Assembly: GCF_013778455.1 (NCBI RefSeq)
Contig: NZ_JACEHE010000055.1
Coordinates: 1 to 36,783 of the forward strand
Source: Streptomyces himalayensis subsp. himalayensis
GTDB lineage: Bacteria; Actinomycetota; Actinomycetes; Streptomycetales; Streptomycetaceae
Direction of reading: 5' to 3'
Length of the DNA stretch: 36,783 nt
Below are positions 31,211 to 36,783 of this stretch, one piece after another. Every line of letters begins with the position of its first letter. The stretch's first letter is position 1. The notes beneath the pieces were generated by a model. That model searched no databases. It worked only from the letters and a program-made list of their open reading frames with translations, and had not been told where the DNA came from. The position numbers were made by a program, and so were the translations under genes.

Positions 31211-31648
31211 TCAGGCAGGGCGCGGAGCCCGCCGGTCCTTGCGCTGGGCCAGCTCCTCGTCGTCGACCAGGGTCAGCATGGGCTGACCCGGCGCGCACAT
31301 CATCGTCACGAGGAAACGGCTCCAGGAATCCGTTCGGTTGTTCCCGTCCTGATAGTGGATGACGTCGCCGCCCGGCTCCCAGAACGTCTCTCCGGCCTTG
31401 ACCACGCGCTCCGGCTCACCTTCGAGCTCAAAGAGCATCTCCCCCTCGAGCATGTATCCGAATGCGGGACCGGAGTGCCGGTGCGGAGGGGTGCCCGGGT
31501 CGCCCGGGGGAAATTCGATGAGGACGGTCATCACCTCGGCCCCCTCTGGGATGGACGGCGGCTGTGCCGTCTGCAGCAGGGTCAGCGCCGTCTTCCACGC
31601 TTCGGACCGTGGTCCCTGCTCTGCGCTCGTCGGCTCATTGCTCGACAT
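31211..31648 (-). CDS. Cupin-domain protein
   Basis: 145 residues from the ATG at 31648, with GGAGG six bases upstream. It is a single cupin barrel. Motif 1 is TPPHRHSGPAFGYMLEGEML near residues 53-72, with two histidines and the glutamate expected to bind metal. Motif 2 is AGETFWEPGGDVIHYQDGNN near 85-104, with the third histidine. Small cupins of this kind are dioxygenases, isomerases or binding proteins, and sequence alone does not decide. It is 123 bases downstream of the nitroreductase on the same strand, and a palindrome lies in that gap. The 196 bases between it and the NmrA-like gene hold no other gene. Confidence 0.85.
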   Translation of the reverse strand: MSSNEPTSAEQGPRSEAWKTALTLLQTAQPPSIPEGAEVMTVLIEFPPGDPGTPPHRHSGPAFGYMLEGEMLFELEGEPERVVKAGETFWEPGGDVIHYQDGNNRTDSWSRFLVTMMCAPGQPMLTLVDDEELAQRKDRRAPRPA

Positions 31649-31757
31649 GGTGAAGCCTCCATGGGTGCGTAGCGGTCTACGGAGCCGCCCGGACCGGACA
31701 GCGCGGATCGGTCACCTCCGGCGGATGTGCCGGCTTTCCAGCTGCGGAGCTTGTCGG

Positions 31758-31778
31758 GGGTTGACTACTAGCTAACCC
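31758..31778. promoter_or_regulatory. 21-bp near-palindrome over the nitroreductase stop codon
   Basis: GGGTTGACTACTAGCTAACC C is symmetric at 8 of 10 pairs around one central base (GGGTT..CTA.TAG..AACCC). It includes the nitroreductase TAG (31772-31774) and lies 110 bases upstream of the cupin start. It is a plausible operator for a separate cupin promoter. Confidence 0.35.
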
Positions 31779-32437
31779 TCGACGAACGTGACTGTCTCTT
31801 CGAGCGGCGCCCGGGCCGTACGGCTGTAATCCACCGTGACGTCCTCGAACCCGATCGACATGCCGCAGAAGAGGATGAGCTCGTCGGGGGGTGACAGGAC
31901 CTCCGCGACGGTCTTGCGATACTTCGCCCATGCCATCTGCGGGCAGCTGTGCAGCCCTTCGGCGCGGAGCAGCAGCATGACGGTCTGCAGATACATGCCG
32001 ACGTCGGCCCATTGGGCCGGGCCCATGTCGCGGTCGATATAGCAGAACAGGGCGGCGGGCGCCCCGAAGCAGTCCCAGTTCGCGGAAGAGGCCCTCTGGC
32101 GCGCCTCTATGTCCCCGCGCGGGATACCGAGTGCGCCGTAGCGCTGCTCGCCGAAGGCGGATCGGCGCTCGCAGTACGGGAACTTCAGTGCGGGCGGGTA
32201 CTGCTCGTACTCCGGCTCGTCCCAGGGGTCGCCTGCGGCCAGGCGCTCCCCGGCGAGCTTCTTGACCTCGGCCAGCGGCGCGCCGGTCAGCACGTAGGCG
32301 TGCCACGGCTGGATGTTCGATGCGGACGGCGACCAGGCCGCGGCGGACAGCACGCGCTCCAGCACCTCCCTGGGGACAGGTCGGTCGGTGAATCCGCGCA
32401 CTGCCCGTCGGCTCGTGACGGCCTCATACACGTCCAT
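31772..32437 (-). CDS. Nitroreductase-family FMN oxidoreductase
   Basis: 221 residues from the ATG at 32437. It begins MDVYEAVTSRRAVRGFTDRP, the FMN phosphate-binding start of nitroreductases, then VLSAAAWSPSASNIQPWHAY, the SPSxxNxQPW flavin motif. WADVGMYLQTVMLLLRAEGL and the C-terminal ILFCGMSIGFED complete the fold, and the length is normal. Such enzymes reduce nitro-aromatics, quinones or enones with NAD(P)H as dimers. It is divergent from the azoreductase across a 150-base promoter region with a palindrome that also resembles the site in front of the marR gene. A common electrophile or quinone response is likely. Confidence 0.92.
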   Translation of the reverse strand: MDVYEAVTSRRAVRGFTDRPVPREVLERVLSAAAWSPSASNIQPWHAYVLTGAPLAEVKKLAGERLAAGDPWDEPEYEQYPPALKFPYCERRSAFGEQRYGALGIPRGDIEARQRASSANWDCFGAPAALFCYIDRDMGPAQWADVGMYLQTVMLLLRAEGLHSCPQMAWAKYRKTVAEVLSPPDELILFCGMSIGFEDVTVDYSRTARAPLEETVTFVEG

Positions 32438-32487
32438 GATCGCCTGCCTCTCTATCTGCTCAACGCGCCTCCTATCATTACACTCGC

Positions 32488-32509
32488 GACGGTATCATTC
32501 AATACCATC
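32488..32509. promoter_or_regulatory. Probable MarR operator in the nitroreductase-azoreductase divergent promoter
   Basis: GACGGTAT-CATTCA-ATACCATC is an inverted repeat with one mismatch over 8+8 bases. Its ACGGTATC half is also found in the palindrome at 34187-34199 in front of the marR gene. The region 32460-32530 is distinctly AT-rich for this genome, as expected of a promoter. Confidence 0.6.
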
Positions 32510-32587
32510 TTGTGTTTAACTATCGCCGAGTACGAATCCTCAGCCCTTGGCTCCCCGCCTCGGTCCCCGCTTCTTTGGAGAAAGTCC

Positions 32588-33238
32588 ATGGCCACGCTGC
32601 TGCACATCGACTCGTCCGTGCTCCCCGGCGAGGCGTCCTCGTCCCGTTCGGTCGCGGCCGCCTTCCGCAAGGCCTGGGAGGAGCAGCACCCGGAGGGCAC
32701 GGTGATCTACCGCGACCTCGCCGCCAACCCCGTCCCGCACATCACCGCCGCGGCCTGGTCCGCCGGGTACACCGTCCCGTCCGAGCGCACCCCGGAGCAT
32801 GCCACCGCGTTCGCCGAGCGCGTGAAGCTCATCGAGGAACTGGAGCAGGCGGACGCCGTCCTGATCGGCGCCCCCATGCACAACTTCTCGATCCCCTCGA
32901 CCCTCAAGGCGTGGCTGGACAACGTGCTCCTGCTCGGCCGCACCGCGGGCGAGAACCCCTCCGCCCAGGGCACCCCGGTCACCGTCATCGCCAGCCGAGG
33001 CGGCTCCTACGCGCCGGGCACGCCGCGCGAGGGCTTCGAGTTCGTGCAGAACTACCTGGAGGCCGTCCTGAAGCGCACGCTCGGCCTGGATCTCGACTTC
33101 ATCGTCCCGGAACTCACCATGGCCCCCCGCAACCCGGCCATGTCCGAACTGGTCCCCCTCTACGAGGCCTCTCGCGAGCGCGCCTTCGAGGACGCGACCA
33201 CCAAGGCCAAGGAACTCGCGGAGCGCCTAGCCGCGTAA
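32588..33238 (+). CDS. azoR: FMN-dependent NADH-azoreductase
   Basis: 216 residues from the ATG at 32588 with GGAG seven bases upstream. It begins MATLLHIDSSVLPGEASSSR, a flavodoxin-like FMN-binding start (SSxxxxxSxSR). It has APMHNFSIPSTLKAWLDNVL near residues 97-116, the hallmark of the AzoR/quinone-reductase family, and SRGGSYAPGTPREGF near 138. AzoR enzymes reduce quinones and azo compounds by two electrons with NADH in the cytosol, protecting from thiol stress. It is divergent from the nitroreductase, and a MarR gene lies 435 bases downstream in convergent orientation. A strong terminator follows 14 bases after the stop. Confidence 0.92.
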   Translation: MATLLHIDSSVLPGEASSSRSVAAAFRKAWEEQHPEGTVIYRDLAANPVPHITAAAWSAGYTVPSERTPEHATAFAERVKLIEELEQADAVLIGAPMHNFSIPSTLKAWLDNVLLLGRTAGENPSAQGTPVTVIASRGGSYAPGTPREGFEFVQNYLEAVLKRTLGLDLDFIVPELTMAPRNPAMSELVPLYEASRERAFEDATTKAKELAERLAA

Positions 33239-33251
33239 CCGCCGGGCCGTA

Positions 33252-33292
33252 GACGCCGTGTGACGTCTCGACCCAGGACGTCACACGGCGTC
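33252..33292. terminator. Perfect 16-bp hairpin after the azoreductase gene
   Basis: GACGCCGTGTGACGTC (33252-33267) pairs perfectly with GACGTCACACGGCGTC (33277-33292) around a 9-base loop. It is positioned to end transcription of the azoreductase gene. Confidence 0.85.
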
Positions 33293-33508
33293 CTCGTAGC
33301 CTGCGCCCTCTCCGGCGGTGACGGTGGTGCTCTGTCCCTGGGGGCCGGTGGCCCGGCGCTGGTGGCGGCCAGGGCGTTCGGCCTGCCGACGGGCAGCGCA
33401 TCGACACGACGGCGATGCGGTCGACAGTGAAGAGCACACCGCCGGCCAGGTATGCGGCGCGGTAGCCGTGCGGACGGCTCGGTCCCCGTCGACGACGAAG
33501 CCCTGGCC
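33293..33508. other. Intergenic, no supported gene
   Basis: Frames here are open only because of GC content. A plus-frame piece DGSVPVDDEALAAA (about 33470-33510) running into the heptamer array may be the end of a decayed gene, but I cannot identify it. Confidence 0.3.
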
Positions 33509-33563
33509 GCAGCCCGCAGCCCGCAGCCCGCAGCCCGCAGCCCGCAGCCCGCAGCCCGCAGCC
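33509..33563. repeat. Tandem heptanucleotide array (GCAGCCC), about 7.9 copies
   Basis: Seven exact copies of GCAGCCC and a 6-base partial copy follow each other without interruption. They are bracketed by CCCTGGC (33501-33507) and GCCAGGG (33561-33567), which could pair. Because 7 is not a multiple of 3, each added or lost copy would shift any reading frame passing through it. Confidence 0.95.
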
Positions 33564-33672
33564 AGGGCCGGCGCGTAGCGACGATGGCCGCAGCTTTCAA
33601 GGCAGGGTTCGCCGCGTAAGCCGCATGAGACGAAGCGCGCCCACGCGGCAGGCAACCGGTGCGCGGGCGCGC

Positions 33673-34158
33673 TTACGCCTCACCGCCTGCGGGATGGGCA
33701 AGCCGGGTCAGCAGATCCGTCAGCTGCTCGGGCTCGCCGGGCCCCAGTTCGGCAACCAGACGCTCAGCCAGCGGCTCCGCCGCCACATGAGCTGCATCGA
33801 AAAGCTCGATGCCCTGAGGCGTGATCTCCACTGCCCGCACCCGCCGGTCCCCCGGAACGGTCCTGCGTACGGCCAGCCCCTTACGCTCCAGGTCGTCCAC
33901 GACCCGCATGATTCCCGCCTTGTCCGTCCCCGTCGCCGCCGCCAAGTCCCGCTGCACCGTGGGCCCGCGGTTGACCAGCACGATCAGCACGGCGAAATGC
34001 CGCAGCTCGATGCCCAGCGGCCGGAGCGCCTCCGTCATCACCGCGGCCGCGTGCCAGTGCGCCCGGCGCAGCAGCAAGCCGAGAGCGAAAGGCGATTCAT
34101 CCCCGGGGCGGTCGGTCGCACGCGAGGCGGTGGCTCTGTGTGAAACGTCGGCGGTCAT
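33673..34158 (-). CDS. MarR-family transcriptional regulator
   Basis: 161 residues from the ATG at 34158. The winged helix-turn-helix is typical: ALRPLGIELRHFAVLIVLVN, RGPTVQRDLAAATGTDKAGI, MRVVDDLERKGLAVRRTVPG and DRRVRAVEITPQGIELFDAA, with the DxRxR wing. The flanking helices form the dimer interface. It is convergent with the azoreductase. The palindrome CGATACGGTATCG lies 29-41 bases upstream of its start, and an ACGGTATC half-site recurs in the nitroreductase-azoreductase promoter. It is probably an autoregulated repressor of those two enzymes that responds to quinones or other electrophiles. Confidence 0.92.
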   Translation of the reverse strand: MTADVSHRATASRATDRPGDESPFALGLLLRRAHWHAAAVMTEALRPLGIELRHFAVLIVLVNRGPTVQRDLAAATGTDKAGIMRVVDDLERKGLAVRRTVPGDRRVRAVEITPQGIELFDAAHVAAEPLAERLVAELGPGEPEQLTDLLTRLAHPAGGEA

Positions 34159-34186
34159 GAAGCCACATTACAGCCATCCATTCACT

Positions 34187-34199
34187 CGATACGGTATCG
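34187..34199. promoter_or_regulatory. Probable MarR autoregulatory operator
   Basis: CGATACGGTATCG is a perfect 6-1-6 palindrome upstream of the marR gene, in an AT-enriched stretch. ACGGTATC is shared with 32488-32509. Confidence 0.6.
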
Positions 34200-34282
34200 T
34201 TTGAAACTAAATGCGGCTACGTCTGCTGCGGCCCTGTTGCCTCGCGCCGGAAGGACCTGGTCAAGACCGCGGGGGCGCGGCA

Positions 34283-34373
34283 GAGGTGTGCTTCCGGATC
34301 GCCAAGGACGAGTGCGGCCTGGACCACTGCCAGGCGAGGCGGGAAGCCGACGAAATGAGGCTCCCGAGGTGAC
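34283..34373 (+). pseudogene. IS701-type transposase C-terminal scrap
   Basis: The frame reads EVCFRIAKDECGLDHCQARR then EADEMRLPR and stop. The first 20 residues match the C-terminal catalytic-glutamate region of IS701-type transposases (pattern: IEECFxxAKNECGLDxYQVRxYDGWYRH). The sequence then departs from the family. The stretch 34374-34497 and the 80 bases before 34283 show nothing else. Confidence 0.5.
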
Positions 34374-34497
34374 GGAATGCGCCGAGCGGGGTCAGCTGGC
34401 CGTACGGCCGCCGCGTGATGTGACTGAGGACGGACGCTAGTTGGCATCGAGCGCCGTAATTGGCCACGTCGGCGCTCAGTGAGCGAAGGGCATCTTT

Positions 34498-34905
34498 TCA
34501 GTCGAGGATCGCGGTGGCTTCGATCTCGACCAGGTGGTCGGGGACGTCCAGTGCCGCAACGCCTATCAGCGTGGTGGGCGGGGCCGGGGTGACCCCCAGC
34601 TTCGCGGCTGCCCGGGAGATCCCTTCCAGGAGCGGCGGCATCTTGTCGGGGGTCCAGTCGACGACGTAGAAGGTCAGCTTCGCCACGTCGTCGAAGGAGC
34701 CACCGACCTCGGCCAGGGCGGTGCCGACGTTGAGATAGCTTTGCTCGACCTGGGCGGCGAGGTCGCCTTCGCCGATCGTGACTCCCTCGGCGTCCCAGGC
34801 GACCTGCCCGGCGATGAAGACCAGCCTCGACCCGGATGCGATCGACACCTGCCGGTAGACGTCGATCTTGGGCAATCCGCTGGGGTTCACAAAGGTGATG
34901 GCCAT
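34498..34905 (-). CDS. RidA-family protein (YjgF/YER057c/UK114)
   Basis: 135 residues from the ATG at 34905 with GAGGAG seven bases upstream. The sequence follows the RidA fold: NPSGLPKIDVYRQVSIASGS, RLVFIAGQVAWDAEGVTIGE, QVEQSYLNVGTALAEVGGSF and DDVAKLTFYVVDW, ending PDHLVEIEATAILD with the conserved terminal glutamate. True RidA imine deaminases have a conserved arginine near residue 105 of the family (IEREAVA context); here the corresponding region is TTLIGVAALDVPDHLVEIEA, without that arginine. It is therefore probably one of the Rid subfamilies with another role. It is divergent from an HxlR regulator 139 bases away, a pairing often seen for small detoxification genes. Confidence 0.88.
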   Translation of the reverse strand: MAITFVNPSGLPKIDVYRQVSIASGSRLVFIAGQVAWDAEGVTIGEGDLAAQVEQSYLNVGTALAEVGGSFDDVAKLTFYVVDWTPDKMPPLLEGISRAAAKLGVTPAPPTTLIGVAALDVPDHLVEIEATAILD

Positions 34906-35044
34906 GGTGCCTGTCTCCTCGTCCTGAGCGCCTGTGGGCTCGCGTCCCGACCGAGACGCTCTTGGTCTCTTGTGGTTACTCAGGAACTGTAAGAGAGTGG
35001 TCGCTGACGTGGAAGAACGCACTTTTCAGTGACTGGAGAACCTT

Positions 35045-35425
35045 ATGGTGACCACGCAGTTCACAGGCTCGCCCGAGGATGCAGACCTGGCGCGTGCGGA
35101 CTCCTTGGCGCGGGAGATCTTCTCCGACGTCGCCAACAAGTGGGCGTTCCTCATCGTCGAGGGTCTCGGTGATCGCACCCTGCGCTTCAGTGAGCTGCGG
35201 AACGAGATCGAGGGCATCAGCCACAAGATGCTCACCCAGAACCTGCGCATGCTGGAGCGCAACGGCCTGGTCGAGCGCACCGTGCATCCCACTGTCCCAC
35301 CGCGGGTCGAGTACACCCTCACTGAGCCGGGCCAGGCTCTGCGAGCGACAGTCGACGGGATGTGCGGCTGGACCCGCCGGTACCTCGGTCACATCGAGGC
35401 CGCCCGCCGTCACTTCGACGCCTGA
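35045..35425 (+). CDS. HxlR-family transcriptional regulator
   Basis: 126 residues from the ATG at 35045, preceded by GGAGAA. It is a single HxlR winged helix: LAREIFSDVANKWAFLIVEG, LRFSELRNEIEGISHKMLTQ, NLRMLERNGLVERTVHPTVP and PRVEYTLTEPGQALRATVDG, with the NKW and PPRVEYxLT signatures. It is divergent from the RidA-like gene, which is its likely target. A loose inverted repeat TTAC-N9-GTAA at 34976-34992 lies in the shared promoter region and may be its site. HxlR proteins respond to aldehydes, quinones or redox stress. A hairpin terminator follows at 35468. Confidence 0.92.
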   Translation: MVTTQFTGSPEDADLARADSLAREIFSDVANKWAFLIVEGLGDRTLRFSELRNEIEGISHKMLTQNLRMLERNGLVERTVHPTVPPRVEYTLTEPGQALRATVDGMCGWTRRYLGHIEAARRHFDA

Positions 35426-35467
35426 CTTCTGCGGCCAACTTGGATGCTCAGAGCGGCCAACTAGCGT

Positions 35468-35493
35468 GCCCAGTCACACGAGTGTGACTGGGC
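35468..35493. terminator. Perfect 12-bp hairpin after the hxlR-type gene
   Basis: GCCCAGTCACAC (35468-35479) pairs with GTGTGACTGGGC (35482-35493) with almost no loop. It is likely the terminator of the HxlR gene 43 bases upstream. Confidence 0.75.
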
Positions 35494-35653
35494 GCCGTAG
35501 ATGGCCCGTGAGCGTTCCAATTGGCCCGGGTGAGCGCTGGAGGTGGCCTGCAGAGCGTTGGCCCGTTGCGGTGCTGGCACCCCAGGCGCTCGAACGCGCC
35601 CGCCTCCTGCGAGCATGTCGCCTTTACGGACGGCTTACAGGAGAGGTGGAGCC
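35494..35653. other. Short repeats resembling an IS21-type element end
   Basis: Units of the form TGGCCCGTGAGCG (35501 on) and TGGCCCGGGTGAGCGC (35522 on), plus GCGGCCAACT twice near 35432 and 35454, recall the multiple terminal repeats of IS21-type elements. No IstA or IstB coding sequence is present, so at most an end is left. Confidence 0.3.
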
Positions 35654-36214
35654 GTGGGGACGTTGGTGGAAGAGGCCGTCACGCAGACACTGCGCGGCGG
35701 GGACGGAGAGGCGGTCCGTCTGTACGTAGCCGCCTGCGCCGAACGCATGGCGCCACTGTTTGTGGGACTGCGGGTTGGCGTAGCAGGCAGGGAAGCGGAC
35801 GTGGATTTCTACGTGGAGTCCGTACGTGACCTCTGGCATGCCGACCGCCCGCTCTCCGACGCTGCGGAGCGCGTACGTGTGCTGGAGCGGTTCCCCGAGC
35901 TGCAGCCGGGCGACGAGGAGGTCACCGACGTCGCCGGCACCTACACCTTCTTCGCCGCCCTCGTCCTGCGTTACGCCCTGCTGGCCAACGGCTCCGGGAG
36001 CGCCGATGAGGCGGTGTCCTGCGGCCATGCAGCGCTTACCGCGATGGGGATGCTGGACCAGAACGTGGTCGGCGGCGGCTTCCGTGCACAGGAGCATGGG
36101 CTCCAGTGGTTCTCGGTGTCCGGTGACACCGCGGGGCTGTGGGAAGCGAGTATTGAGGCGGGGCGGGAACGGTTCCGCACCGTATGTGGCCCTACCGCCG
36201 GCAGGTCGGGCTGA
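35654..36214 (+). CDS. Conserved-looking helical protein of unknown function
   Basis: 186 residues from a GTG at 35654 with GGAG close upstream; the longer frame starting upstream reads through repeat DNA. The protein is helical and acidic, with AVRLYVAACAERMAPLFVGL near residue 19, VDFYVESVRDLWHADRP, GTYTFFAALVLRYALLANGS and WFSVSGDTAGLWEASIEAGR. There is no signal peptide, membrane segment or recognisable catalytic motif. The shape is reminiscent of small DUF416-like or immunity-type proteins, but only in general pattern. It is followed 12 bases later by a toxin-like gene in the same orientation, so the two may once have been one transcript. Function is not known. Confidence 0.7.
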   Translation: MGTLVEEAVTQTLRGGDGEAVRLYVAACAERMAPLFVGLRVGVAGREADVDFYVESVRDLWHADRPLSDAAERVRVLERFPELQPGDEEVTDVAGTYTFFAALVLRYALLANGSGSADEAVSCGHAALTAMGMLDQNVVGGGFRAQEHGLQWFSVSGDTAGLWEASIEAGRERFRTVCGPTAGRSG

Positions 36215-36226
36215 GGGAGCCGCCGC

Positions 36227-36460
36227 GTGAGCCCCAAGCGCGGCGACCGCGCAGCCCCGCCGCCCGGCGATGACGAGTGGGACATCCGCTTCGCCGACGC
36301 GGAGGCCGCCAAGGGCGGGGAGCAGTTATCCGCCCAGGCCGCGGGCAACACCCGCGCGCCGCCTGGTACCTCATGCGGACGGACAACGGCGCCGGCCACC
36401 CGGACCGAGCGCCACCACCGCACGAGCAGTATCCCTCTCTGAAAGGGGTGAAGGTCCGGG
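36227..36460 (+). pseudogene. RelE/ParE-like toxin gene, frameshifted
   Basis: A GTG at 36227 with GGGAG nine bases upstream opens SPKRGDRAAPPPGDDEWDIR, then FADAEAAKGGEQLSAQAAGN T. This is the N-terminus of a Streptomyces small toxin-like family that I recall as MSPKRGDRVAPP...EWDxRFA...AAKGWExL. Near 36355 the frame changes and RAAWYLMRTDNGA with YPSLKGV follow, matching the RAWExxRxDP...QHRLKG part. The rest (a YxVTGGGRIWY segment) is missing. The gene is inactivated. Family recollection is moderately sure. Confidence 0.5.
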
Positions 36461-36783
36461 CGGTGGTCAGCTGCAGCGCAGGCGGGGCGATCCTGGGCAG
36501 CGAGGTCCACCGCTTTGCGGGGCGGTCGCTGCAGGGCGCGGCGGACCTGCTGCTCGAGCAGATCCATGTGGCTTTTGTCCACGAGATTGGCAGCAGTTGT
36601 TCAACACTTCCGACAGCACCCAGCCCTGTCGCCGTTCGATTTCGTATGGGCAGGGCCACCAGGAACAGCCAGGCGGAGGGGACCGCGCGGCGAGAAAGGC
36701 CATGGTTCGGCGCGGGTGTCGGAGGATAACGTCAGACGATGCGGATCTTGCTCTCCGATACTCCGGGCCGGTGCCTGCCGTGT
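36461..36783. other. Right edge, no supported gene
   Basis: Between about 36585 and 36460 on the minus strand a frame reads MDKSHMDLLEQQVRRALQRP and PRKAVDLAAQDRPACAA, with a possible protein start, but the reading is lost further on and I do not recognise it. The last 180 bases show nothing. Confidence 0.3.

Noticed and set aside
33509..33563. Possible CRISPR array
   Set aside because: The units are 7-bp tandem copies with no spacers, and there are no cas genes.
34976..34992. TTAC-N9-GTAA as a definite HxlR operator
   Set aside because: Only 4+4 bases are symmetric, so it was kept as a remark in the regulator entry and not called as a site.

Overview
The window reads as the accessory part, possibly a chromosome arm, of a Streptomyces-like actinomycete. 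GC is very high throughout, genes use G/C-ending codons and frequent GTG starts, and most recognisable families (AveC-like spirocyclases, DUF2264, DUF5988, Streptomyces IS5/IS701 remnants) are typical of that group. Intact operons alternate with dense patches of decayed, fused and truncated genes. All functions are read from translated sequence by eye; no database search was run.

Layout. 1-2354: frameshifted DUF2264 gene fused in frame to a sugar-ABC solute-binding protein. 2355-3069: decayed DNA with a strong hairpin and a probable integrase tail. 3070-6675: MatC-like dicarboxylate carrier and PrpF-like isomerase, divergent from a LysR regulator with a perfect operator palindrome. 6676-9356: a decayed gene, then TetR plus sugar O-acetyltransferase with their own palindromic operator, then a 5'-truncated MFS transporter. 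9399-11396: VOC fragments, an IS5 transposase fragment and a complete-ended but dead IS701-type element.

11393-20585 is a compact biosynthetic block on the minus strand: DUF5988 small protein, a single-module PKS (KS-AT-DH-KR-ACP, with KS/AT motifs resembling mycocerosate-synthase-type enzymes), an AveC-like membrane protein, a FAD-dependent oxidoreductase and a second AveC-like protein. The reading offered is chain building, flavin oxidation, then cyclisation. It is the strongest candidate for an undescribed pathway.

20586-25757 is a mosaic of remnants: MarR tail, secreted beta-propeller fused to LysE, two inverted copies of a 142-bp module carrying DosR/DevR-like boxes, TniA-type transposase, NmrA-like copy, PAS, SDR, and the N-terminal half of a TetR. 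25868-29558 holds an intact, translationally coupled four-gene operon (patatin, UGT glycosyltransferase, membrane protein, alpha/beta hydrolase). The C-terminal half of a matching TetR lies on the opposite strand at 29738, so this segment looks inverted.

30286-36783 is mostly small redox and stress genes: intact NmrA-like reductase, cupin, nitroreductase divergent from an azoreductase, a MarR regulator sharing an operator motif with them, RidA divergent from HxlR, an unknown protein, and a frameshifted toxin-like gene at the right edge.
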